DNA of 7,782 nucleotides from Fibrobacteria bacterium GUT77 (GCA_001462255.1 LIUJ01000244.1:1-7782), one strand, 5' to 3'; positions 1 to 6,182 are shown, counted from the stretch's first letter. Translations and numbers: made by a program. The notes: generated by a model from the letters alone, not told the origin.

Positions 1-120
1 GGAACATACCGACGTGTTCAACATAGTACCCTTTTCGAACGTTTGACGGGGCGTGGCGATATGGCTAAGATGGCGTGGAACCGTATGCTTATCTCTTTGG
101 CCGTGATGTTTGCGCGGTGA
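1..120 (+). CDS. Possible 3' end of an upstream gene (partial, unidentified)
   Basis: Frame 1 is open from the window edge to a TGA at 118-120, giving 39 residues that end in LISLAVMFAR. The stop lies inside the ribosome binding site of the MATE gene and 8 bp before its ATG, the spacing expected of the last codon of an upstream operon gene. I do not recognise the product. Against this call, 39 open codons can occur by chance in DNA of this composition. A competing frame (starting at base 2) encodes DVFNIVPFSN before a TGA at 44-46, which resembles a motif of 5'-nucleotidase C-terminal domains. Which frame is real, if either, cannot be settled without sequence to the left. Confidence 0.35.
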   Translation, partial: GTYRRVQHSTLFERLTGRGDMAKMAWNRMLISLAVMFAR

Positions 121-123
121 GGA
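116..123 (+). promoter_or_regulatory. Ribosome binding site of the MATE gene
   Basis: GGTGAGGA contains a GAGGA Shine-Dalgarno core that ends 5 nt before the ATG at 129. It decides the start: the in-frame ATG at 75 has no such element and would add 18 residues that do not resemble a MATE N-terminus. The TGA of the upstream open frame (118-120) is embedded in this site, which would allow translational coupling if that frame is a real gene. Confidence 0.7.
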
Positions 124-128
124 ATATA

Positions 129-1565
129 ATGAGCGAAAATACACATAGTAAAAAATTCGGCAAGGATTTAACTGAGGGTAGCGTCCCCCGGCACCTGCTT
201 CACCTCGCGGTGCCCATGCTCCTCGCGAATCTCCTCGGCACGAGCTACAGCTTTGTAGACGCCATTTGGATAGGCCGTTATGTGGGCAAGGAGGCTTTGG
301 GCGCGGTGGCGGTCAGCTTTCCGGTTACATTCATATTCATAGGCGTGGCCGCCGGCGCCACAATCGCGACCACGGTGCTGGTCTCGCAGTTCTACGGTGC
401 CCGCAACCAAGTTATGCTTAGCAAAACCATCGGCACCTCTTTCGCCCTGACGCTGATTTTGGGGTTGATCTCCGCCGCCGCCGGAATATTAGCCGCCGAA
501 TGGATACTGCGCTCCCTCGGGACGCCGGAGGAGGTCCTACAGCTTGCCGAATCATACCTAAAGATCACGTTTTTGGGCCTTCCGGTCATGTTCATGCACT
601 TTTTGGTGAGCGCCGTCCTTCGCGGCATGGGCGACACCAAAACACCGCTATACTTCATGGTAGTCGGGGTAACGCTAAACGCCATCCTCGATCCGCTGAT
701 GATCATCGGCATAGGCCCGTTTCCCCCGATGGGGCTAAACGGCGCGGCGTGGGCGTCGTTCATCTGCCCGGTAATCGGCCTGATACTCTGCGTCGCCTAC
801 CTATGGCGCAAGGGCGGGGCCCTTACCGCCGGGGTAAAATTCTTCTCCATAGACGCCGGGATCGCGAAGCTCATCGCGAAGATAGGTTTTCCGTCTATTA
901 TACAGCAAACGTCCATATCGTTCGGGATAGCCACCGTCACTTCTATAGTGAACTCCTTCGGCACGGCGGCTATAGCGGCCTTCGGTATAGGCGGGCGCAT
1001 AGACTCCGTGGCATTCCTGCCGGCGCAGTCGATAGGTTTGGCGGTTTCCACCCTCAGCGGGCAGAACATAGGGGCTAAGCGCTACGACAGAATACCGCAG
1101 GTCTTCAAGTGGGGTTTGATAATGACTTTTTGCATAACGTTCTTCTTGGCGATACTGTTCGTATCCATACCGGAGATTCTGATGGCCCCGTTCATGTCCG
1201 CCCCTGATCCGGAGGTGATAGAGATCGGCAAGGGATATTTGAGGTTGGCCGCGCCGTTCATCACCTGCTTCGCGATAATGTTCGTCTCCAACGGCGTGAT
1301 AAACGGCGCCGGGCATACGTTCACGACGCTTATTTTTACGTTGATAGCGGTGTGGGGCATAAGGATACCTTTCGCGACGCTTTTGTCGCGTACCGGTTTG
1401 GGAATCAAAGGCGTGTGGGTTTCCTACGCGATAGGGTTCACCACGACAATGTGCATTAGCCTTCTTTGGTACAGATCCGGGCGTTGGAAGAAGGCGGTCA
1501 TTAGGCCCGGCGAGGTCAGCGAGGCCGGTTCGGTGCCGGAGGAACGCGGGGCGCCGTTGCAATAA
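129..1565 (+). CDS. MATE family multidrug/Na+ antiporter (NorM/DinF-like)
   Basis: This inner-membrane transporter is expected to export drugs, toxins or metabolites in exchange for Na+ or H+; the substrate cannot be read from the sequence. The 478-residue product has the usual MATE length and about twelve hydrophobic segments. Its two homologous halves are recognisable. The N-terminal half starts with LAVPMLLANLLG (about 27-38), followed by VDAIWIGR with D44 in TM1, then SQFYGARN (86-93), VLRGMGDTKTP (163-173) and LNAILDPLMI (183-192). The C-terminal half has FPSIIQQ (254-260), LSGQNIGAKRYDRI (309-322) and NGAGHTFTT (392-400). The hydrophilic tail after residue 450 (GRWKKAVIRPGEV...) is typical and cytoplasmic. 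The start at 129 is chosen over 75 because of the Shine-Dalgarno site at 116-123. The upstream open frame may place it at the end of an operon. The downstream gene, pdxB, has no obvious functional link. The gene is intact. The family call is firm; the subfamily is not. Confidence 0.93.
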   Translation: MSENTHSKKFGKDLTEGSVPRHLLHLAVPMLLANLLGTSYSFVDAIWIGRYVGKEALGAVAVSFPVTFIFIGVAAGATIATTVLVSQFYGARNQVMLSKTIGTSFALTLILGLISAAAGILAAEWILRSLGTPEEVLQLAESYLKITFLGLPVMFMHFLVSAVLRGMGDTKTPLYFMVVGVTLNAILDPLMIIGIGPFPPMGLNGAAWASFICPVIGLILCVAYLWRKGGALTAGVKFFSIDAGIAKLIAKIGFPSIIQQTSISFGIATVTSIVNSFGTAAIAAFGIGGRIDSVAFLPAQSIGLAVSTLSGQNIGAKRYDRIPQVFKWGLIMTFCITFFLAILFVSIPEILMAPFMSAPDPEVIEIGKGYLRLAAPFITCFAIMFVSNGVINGAGHTFTTLIFTLIAVWGIRIPFATLLSRTGLGIKGVWVSYAIGFTTTMCISLLWYRSGRWKKAVIRPGEVSEAGSVPEERGAPLQ

Positions 1566-1566
1566 A

Positions 1567-1584
1567 TATTGATTTTTATCAATA
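1567..1584. repeat. Perfect 7-4-7 inverted repeat between MATE gene and pdxB
   Basis: TATTGAT and ATCAATA flank a TTTT loop, starting 2 bp after the MATE stop codon. The stem has a single G-C pair and no immediate T-run, so it would be a poor intrinsic terminator. It overlaps the candidate -35 box of pdxB (1569-1574), which makes an operator equally plausible. A third copy of TATTGAT lies at 1622-1628 in the same gap, and a 10-bp palindrome ATATTAATAT at 1594-1603. In DNA this AT-rich some of this may be chance. Confidence 0.45.
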
Positions 1585-1598
1585 CTGTATTTTATATT
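1569..1598 (+). promoter_or_regulatory. Candidate sigma70-type promoter of pdxB
   Basis: A -35-like TTGATT (1569-1574, 4/6 match) and a -10-like TATATT (1593-1598, 5/6 match) are separated by 18 bp. A transcript would begin near 1605, leaving a leader of about 47 nt that carries AGGGA at 1635-1639. That Shine-Dalgarno-like site sits 12 nt from the pdxB ATG, which is rather far. The -35 box lies inside the inverted repeat at 1567-1584. The gap is the only AT-rich stretch upstream of pdxB. Confidence 0.4.
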
Positions 1599-1651
1599 AA
1601 TATGTATAGATAACGCCGTAATATTGATATAGATAGGGAAATAAAAAAAAC

Positions 1652-2791
1652 ATGAAAATAATAGCCGACAAGCAAATCTACAAGGTTGAGGAGGCCTTTG
1701 CCGACATGGGGGCGGTTACGGCCGTGTCGGGGGGGATGATATCGCGGGAGTTGCTCTCCGACGCGGATATTCTCCTCGTCCGCTCCGTTACGCAGGTAAA
1801 CGCCGCGCTTCTTGAGGGGACGCCCGTCAAATTCGTAGCCAGCGCCTCTATCGGGGTCGACCACGTCGACGTCGGCTTCCTGCGTGAGAATAGCATCGGC
1901 TTCGCGCACGCGCCCGGCTCAAGCGCCGACTCCGTGGCGGAGTACGTCGCGGCGGCGCTCGTCGAGATATGCGCCAAGAGCGGGCGCGCGCTCAAAGGGA
2001 CCACGCTCGGCATAGTCGGCGTCGGGAACGTGGGCGGGCGGGTATGCGCTTTGGCGGGGGCGCTTGGCATGGAGTGCGTTCTAAACGACCCGCCGAAGAA
2101 AGCCATGACAAGGAGCGAGGTATACAGACCGCTTGAAGAAGTCCTCGAACGTAGCGACATCGTCTCGCTCCACGTGCCGCTCATCGAGTCCGGCGACGGC
2201 CCAACCTACCACTTGGTCGGCGGCGACTTCGTCTCGCGGATGAAGCAGGGGGCGGCGCTTATCAACACGTCGCGTGGGCGCGTCATAGACGAGGAGAATT
2301 TCAAAACCGTCCGCTCGCGTCTCGGCATGGTGGCGCTCGACGTATTCGAGAAAGAACCGGCGATCAACGTGGAGACCCTTAAATTGGCCGATATCGCCAC
2401 GCCGCACATAGCCGGATACTCGCTCGACGGGAAACTGCGCGGCACGGACATGATCTACTACAGCGCGGCGGCGTTCTTCTTCAAAGAGGCGCAGTGGAGG
2501 GCGGATTTGTCCGAATTGCGTCTCCAAAAACGCGATATTGACCTACGAAAATCGGATGACCCCATCCGCGACGGAATTAGGAGCGCCTACCCCATAATGA
2601 CCGACGACGAGCAGTTTCGGCGTATATACTCCGTCCCCCAAGACGAGCTTGTAAAATTTTTTGAGGGTTTACGCGCAAACTATCCGAAACGGCTTGAATT
2701 TCCGCACTTCAAGCTGACGATATCCGAAAGCCGACAAGCGGCGGCGGAGGCGCTCAAAGAGCTCCGCTTTGAGGTGGAGGTTACTCCTTAG
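1652..2791 (+). CDS. pdxB: 4-phosphoerythronate dehydrogenase (erythronate-4-phosphate dehydrogenase)
   Basis: PdxB oxidises 4-phospho-D-erythronate to 2-oxo-3-hydroxy-4-phosphobutanoate in the cytoplasm. This is the second step of the DXP-dependent route to pyridoxal 5'-phosphate. The 379-residue length matches the family. The N-terminus (MKIIADKQIYKVEEAF) and LLVRSVTQVN (41-50) follow the PdxB pattern, as does the stretch at 62-90 with VDHVD and APGS. The Rossmann fold has GVGNVG at 123-128 (G123, G125, G128) and a cofactor-binding acid, D146, in NDPP. Catalytic residues of the D-2-hydroxyacid dehydrogenase family are in place: R208 (SRGR), E235 (EKEP) and H252 (PHIAGYSLDGKLRGT). The C-terminal region from about 290 retains the PdxB-specific dimerisation domain (DDPIR, then LRANYPKRLEF at 340-350), which separates it from SerA and other relatives. 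The family start fits ATG 1652. Other pyridoxine genes are not in the window. The last 11 bp overlap the convergent TPR gene. Confidence 0.94.
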   Translation: MKIIADKQIYKVEEAFADMGAVTAVSGGMISRELLSDADILLVRSVTQVNAALLEGTPVKFVASASIGVDHVDVGFLRENSIGFAHAPGSSADSVAEYVAAALVEICAKSGRALKGTTLGIVGVGNVGGRVCALAGALGMECVLNDPPKKAMTRSEVYRPLEEVLERSDIVSLHVPLIESGDGPTYHLVGGDFVSRMKQGAALINTSRGRVIDEENFKTVRSRLGMVALDVFEKEPAINVETLKLADIATPHIAGYSLDGKLRGTDMIYYSAAAFFFKEAQWRADLSELRLQKRDIDLRKSDDPIRDGIRSAYPIMTDDEQFRRIYSVPQDELVKFFEGLRANYPKRLEFPHFKLTISESRQAAAEALKELRFEVEVTP

Positions 2792-4001
2792 GTTCGCTCT
2801 CTATGTACTTGATCTTTTGTATGGCGATACTGTTGAGCGGGTCTATATCGGTTATCTCCTTGTAAACCGAGAGCGCGGTATCCCTATCGCTTATCCGCTC
2901 GTAAGCCGCCGCCAACTGCAACAACCGGCGAATGTTCTTCCTATCGTTTTCGAGCGACGCCTCAAAGTACCGTATCGCCTCTTTGAACATCTCATTTTCC
3001 ACGCATACAAGGCCGGCTTTGTAATTTGCCTCACTGTGCGACGGGTTGTATTCAAGCGCTTTAACAAACGCCGCCAGCGCTTTCTCGTTGTCGTTTAGGA
3101 GCGTTCTGTATAGTTCGCCCAAGTTATACAAAGTGTTGTAATCGGACGGGTTGAGAGCCAAAGCCGTTAGGTACGACTGCAACGCCATATCCGCGTCTTT
3201 CCCGTAATAGTAGATCATGCCGAGCCGCGCGTGCGCCCGCACGTTGAGCGGGTCTTTGGCAAGCACCTGCAACAGGAGCGCGCGCGCGTTGTTGTAGTCG
3301 CCGTTGTTTTCAAAATACCGGGCGAACTGGTACTTGGTTTCGAGGTAGTTTGAGTCGGCCGCGAGTGCGCGGCGGAAAAACCTCTCCGCAGTAGGGGAGC
3401 GCGTCTGCGCCGCCGCTTCCATCTCGCCCATGAAGCATAGCGCCTCGGCGTTGTTCGGATTGCGGTCCAAAACCTCCCTTAGGGTGCTTGAACTCTCCTC
3501 GTAGCGCTTGACGTTGTAAAGCGCTATTGCCTTGCGAACCAGTAGGCTTGGCATTAGCGAGTCGCCTATTTTGGGGATGAGGCGGTCGGCCGTTACTATC
3601 GCTTCGCCGAAATCCCCGATTTCGACTTGCGCCCGTACCATGTTGTATAGCGCGTTTAAAGCGGGTTGCCCCTCCTTGTCCTTGGCCGCGGCCGCGATTC
3701 GCCGCAAGTGCGACAACGCCGCGCCCGGTCTGCCCGACTGCATATAGCGTTGCGCCGCGAACTCGTGCGCCTCAAGATCAAACGCGGTCACCTCCGGCGA
3801 AAAAGTTTCGGCGTTCGCTCCGGAAAGCGGAACCGTCACCTCCTTCTTGGCCTTTTCGACAATGAAGTAACTGTACGCCCAAAACCCGGCGATAACAAGC
3901 GCGCATATAACGGTCGACATGACAACGGCCCGCACGACAAATCGCGCCTCCGCGTCGCTTAAACCCATCGTAGACAGTATGTTTTTTTTAGGTGCCTGCA
4001 T
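2781..4001 (-). CDS. Membrane-anchored tetratricopeptide (TPR) repeat protein
   Basis: The 406-residue product has a short N-terminal segment, one hydrophobic helix at about 25-47 (VVMSTVICALVIAGFWAYSYFIV), a linker to about 75, and then TPR units to the end. About nine 34-residue-like repeats can be traced, from roughly 76, 115, 152, 186, 220, 254, 288, 324 and 358. The clearest are 220-251 (YQFARYFENNGDYNNARALLLQVLAKDP), 254-285 (ARLGMIYYYGKDADMALQSYLTALALNP) and 288-320. TPR arrays bind peptides and scaffold complexes; no enzyme domain is present. Charges flank the helix on both sides, so the side of the membrane holding the TPRs is uncertain, with the periplasm favoured as for other single-anchor TPR proteins. 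ATG 4001 has no Shine-Dalgarno; the in-frame ATG at 3968 (residue 12) is an alternative that keeps the anchor and would leave a normal leader after the candidate promoter. It follows the SH3/receiver-like gene after 58 bp. A specific role cannot be assigned. Confidence 0.85.
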   Translation of the reverse strand: MQAPKKNILSTMGLSDAEARFVVRAVVMSTVICALVIAGFWAYSYFIVEKAKKEVTVPLSGANAETFSPEVTAFDLEAHEFAAQRYMQSGRPGAALSHLRRIAAAAKDKEGQPALNALYNMVRAQVEIGDFGEAIVTADRLIPKIGDSLMPSLLVRKAIALYNVKRYEESSSTLREVLDRNPNNAEALCFMGEMEAAAQTRSPTAERFFRRALAADSNYLETKYQFARYFENNGDYNNARALLLQVLAKDPLNVRAHARLGMIYYYGKDADMALQSYLTALALNPSDYNTLYNLGELYRTLLNDNEKALAAFVKALEYNPSHSEANYKAGLVCVENEMFKEAIRYFEASLENDRKNIRRLLQLAAAYERISDRDTALSVYKEITDIDPLNSIAIQKIKYIESEPKE

Positions 4002-4010
4002 AATTTAGAT

Positions 4011-4040
4011 AAAATACTTTATGAGTGTGCCGAATAACAA
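4011..4040 (-). promoter_or_regulatory. Weak candidate promoter of the TPR gene
   Basis: On the - strand TTGTTA (4040-4035) and TATTTT (4016-4011) are spaced by 18 bp, each a 4/6 match to the sigma70 boxes. A start near 4004 would leave almost no leader for ATG 4001 but about 36 nt for ATG 3968. The 58-bp gap shows no convincing terminator, so read-through from the upstream SH3 genes is at least as likely. Confidence 0.22.
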
Positions 4041-4059
4041 AAGGTGACCTAACTTTATA

Positions 4060-5694
4060 TTAACCGCTTTTGTGAGACTCGTCTTTTTGCCGTGTCCACT
4101 CCATAAGTACGGATAGCGTGGGTAAGTTTAGGTTTGCCGTTTTGGGTTGCTTGTTCGTGATGAAGCGGAACTTGCCCATGGGTTGGTTGAGTATTTCGTA
4201 CACGCCGTCCACGCCGTAAACGGGGCCTTTGGCGGCGGCGTAGACTATTCGTCCGTCGATGAAGTAGACTAAGCCGAACGGACCCTTGGTTTCGACCATA
4301 AGACAACCGGTTTTACTGCCGATTTCTATGAATTGGAGGACTTCGAGCAGGTTCCCGCCGGCGATTTCGCCCTCTAAGGCGCAACGTTGGACGCCTTTTT
4401 GTATGTCTTTGGGGGATTGCGTCGCTTCGGAGTGGTGAACCAAAAGCGGCGTTACCACTTTGAATATGTCTCGGTCGACAACGGATATGCCGAGAAAGTT
4501 GACGTTGCGTAGCGCTTTACACGACGGTACGGACGTTGGGTCGGGTACGTTATAGAATAAAAAATGCGGCATGGTTTGCGGCGTTATTCGCGCGAAGAGG
4601 TTATCGATCTTTTGGAAAATAGCCGTCTCAAAATCCCAGTCGACTAATATGAGGTCGGGCATACCGCTCTCTATGTTGTTGCGGGCGGTAACGGAGTCTT
4701 TGGCGACGCTTATGTTGAAGCCGATCTCGGTGAAGCAGTGTTCCATGGTCTTCGTGGCGTTTGTGAGCATATACTGAACGTGTTTGCTCTCTTTCGCCAG
4801 GATGAGGGCGTTTTTCTGCACGTAAATATTGCGCATACGCTCGGCCTTTATGTGGCGGAACGTCACTATTACGGAAATCAGTAAAATTATAATACCCAAC
4901 GCGAGTAGACCGAAGAGTAATGTTTTTGCCTCTTTAACGGCTATATCGGCCTTGTCGGGTTTGGAGTCCAATATTTCAATTTCGGTTTTTCTGACCCATC
5001 CCGACGTATCCTTGTAGGCGACCTTGCACCATGAATCGCCCTCGCCGACCAGCTCAAACAAATCGCCTTTACGCGCTATATTGAGGCGGGGCGCGGCGGG
5101 GTCCAAGTAGTAGAGGATGTTGGTATTGTCCCGTAGCACCCGAGCGTACTTTTGGGACGGCTTGGAGTCCACTATCTCCACGTTGGCTTTTTTGATCCAA
5201 CCGGAGGTATCCTTGTAAACGATCTTGCACCACGCGTCGCCTTGACCAATCAGAGTAAAGGACTCGCCCTTTTGCGCCGTGTGGAGGATGGGCGCGCCGG
5301 CGCTCAAATGCTCAAAAACGGGCGTGCCGTCGAGCGTTACTCGCGCGAATCGTTCCGGCGCCTTGTCGCCGTCGTCGTCGCCGACGGGAACCGGCGGCAA
5401 CATAGACACATCCTGCTTGGAGAAGATCTCCTCGGCTTTGACACGTTGGCGGGCGAATTTGCCGAATATCCAGCCGGAGGTATCTTTGTACCCTATCTTG
5501 TACCACCTATCCTGCCGGTCTATAACGGAGACCATGGTGCCCTTTGGCACAATGCCGACGACGTCGCTCGCGGAGTTGTCCGGCTCAACGCGCATACGCA
5601 CGTCGTCCGTTATCTCAAGTTGCTGAGCTACGGCATTCCACGCGCCAAGGAACAACAACGCGGAGTAAGCGATTGCCCGAATCGTCTTCCTCAT
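4060..5694 (-). CDS. Signal peptide, three SH3 domains, TM, receiver-like domain, DUF4388
   Basis: The 544-residue product is built as a one-span membrane protein. A signal peptide (1-23, ending AVA before QQ) leads into three bacterial SH3 domains at about 26-85, 116-172 and 183-240. Each has the SH3b core YKDTSGW (69-75, 160-166, 227-233), and a D-rich linker (86-115) separates the first two. A single TM helix at 258-278 is followed by a basic stretch (RHIKAERMR), which by the positive-inside rule puts the SH3 domains in the periplasm and the rest in the cytoplasm. Residues about 303-420 look like a response-regulator receiver (PDLILVDWD, with D352 at the phospho-acceptor position). The usual acidic pair is T311/N312 and the conserved Lys and Thr/Ser are not evident. 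Residues about 437-530 match DUF4388, the PATAN-like domain (GNLLEVLQFIEIGSKTG, then GLVYFIDGRIVYA). No DNA-binding or enzymatic output is present. The start is supported by GGAGG 4 nt upstream. It lies 15 bp after a single-SH3 gene, almost surely in one operon. The ligand is unknown; SH3b domains often bind peptidoglycan or peptides. Confidence 0.85.
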   Translation of the reverse strand: MRKTIRAIAYSALLFLGAWNAVAQQLEITDDVRMRVEPDNSASDVVGIVPKGTMVSVIDRQDRWYKIGYKDTSGWIFGKFARQRVKAEEIFSKQDVSMLPPVPVGDDDGDKAPERFARVTLDGTPVFEHLSAGAPILHTAQKGESFTLIGQGDAWCKIVYKDTSGWIKKANVEIVDSKPSQKYARVLRDNTNILYYLDPAAPRLNIARKGDLFELVGEGDSWCKVAYKDTSGWVRKTEIEILDSKPDKADIAVKEAKTLLFGLLALGIIILLISVIVTFRHIKAERMRNIYVQKNALILAKESKHVQYMLTNATKTMEHCFTEIGFNISVAKDSVTARNNIESGMPDLILVDWDFETAIFQKIDNLFARITPQTMPHFLFYNVPDPTSVPSCKALRNVNFLGISVVDRDIFKVVTPLLVHHSEATQSPKDIQKGVQRCALEGEIAGGNLLEVLQFIEIGSKTGCLMVETKGPFGLVYFIDGRIVYAAAKGPVYGVDGVYEILNQPMGKFRFITNKQPKTANLNLPTLSVLMEWTRQKDESHKSG

Positions 5695-5698
5695 TCTG

Positions 5699-5703
5699 CC
5701 TCC
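5699..5703 (-). promoter_or_regulatory. Ribosome binding site of the three-SH3 gene
   Basis: GGAGG on the - strand ends 4 nt before ATG 5694 and occupies the 15-bp gap after the TGA of the 149-aa SH3 gene. It fixes the start and supports operon-style translation of the pair. Confidence 0.7.
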
Positions 5704-5709
5704 GAAACC

Positions 5710-6159
5710 TCAGTCCAAATCGTCGTCAAGGTCGTCGTCAGCCCCGCCGACTGCGGCCGTCGACGGCGTAATCTGTTGCTTCTTTACGTATAGCACCACG
5801 CCCCCGGCGCAACCCAAAAGTATAACTATGTACAACATGAGCGTTATCAGCTTTCCGCCCGGTCGGGTTACTACCTTGCCGGTTTTAGTTTCCAAATAAC
5901 CTACCCTGCCGTCAACCTTTACCTTGAACCAAAGGTCGCCCTTGGAAAGAAGCTCAAGGTACTCGCCTTTCTTAACCAAGCGCACGATATCGGACTTAGG
6001 ATCGAGCTGCGTGTACACTACCGAAGTCTTCTTTACCATCACATACTGGGGGTCTCCTACCGCATCCGCGTTGGATCCCAACGTGTCCGCGCCGTAAGCA
6101 AACACGGTGAAAAACACCGTTGAGATAACCGCAAGGCTACAGAACCTGGCAAGTCTCAT
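5710..6159 (-). CDS. Small single-SH3 membrane protein with acidic C-terminal tail
   Basis: The 149-residue product has a signal peptide (about 1-23, cleavage near AYG/AD), one bacterial SH3-like domain at about 38-96 (YVMVKKTSVVYTQLDP, then GDLWFKVKVDGRVGYLE), and a TM helix at 104-124 (LITLMLYIVILLGCAGGVVLY). The lysines just after the helix (126-127) put the C-terminus in the cytoplasm, so the SH3 domain is periplasmic. The last ten residues are ADDDLDDDLD, a strongly acidic tail with no known domain. The order of parts (signal peptide, SH3, TM) is the same as in the next gene, 15 bp downstream, but without the cytoplasmic receiver-like and DUF4388 modules. This suggests a partner or an ancestral half of that protein. 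A good Shine-Dalgarno (AGAGGAG) precedes ATG 6159. No characterised homologue is recognised, so a biochemical role cannot be given. Confidence 0.8.
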   Translation of the reverse strand: MRLARFCSLAVISTVFFTVFAYGADTLGSNADAVGDPQYVMVKKTSVVYTQLDPKSDIVRLVKKGEYLELLSKGDLWFKVKVDGRVGYLETKTGKVVTRPGGKLITLMLYIVILLGCAGGVVLYVKKQQITPSTAAVGGADDDLDDDLD

Positions 6160-6166
6160 GGGACTA

Positions 6167-6173
6167 CTCCTCT
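6167..6173 (-). promoter_or_regulatory. Ribosome binding site of the small SH3 gene
   Basis: AGAGGAG on the - strand lies 7 nt before ATG 6159. It is the strongest Shine-Dalgarno match in the window and supports this start. Confidence 0.7.
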
Positions 6174-6182
6174 TTTAGTGTT

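Noticed and set aside
75..128. Upstream in-frame ATG extending the MATE protein by 18 residues
   Set aside because: It has no Shine-Dalgarno, while ATG 129 has GAGGA at the right distance. The extra residues do not look like a MATE N-terminus.
500..1078. A 192-codon + strand open frame in another frame of the MATE gene
   Set aside because: Rich in R, H and P with no domain, as expected of an out-of-frame reading of a real gene.
801..1562. A 253-codon open frame on the - strand inside the MATE gene
   Set aside because: The product is rich in R, Y and G with no domain signature. It is a shadow of a strongly supported transporter gene.
4042..4050. AGGTGACCT palindrome in the gap before the TPR gene
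   Set aside because: The arms are 4 bp with a 1-nt centre, which cannot form a terminator hairpin and is too short to call an operator.
5152..5793. A 213-codon open frame on the + strand opposite the SH3 genes
   Set aside because: It is antisense to the SH3 repeats, which are clear in the - strand protein, and crosses the boundary between two real genes. No recognisable domain.
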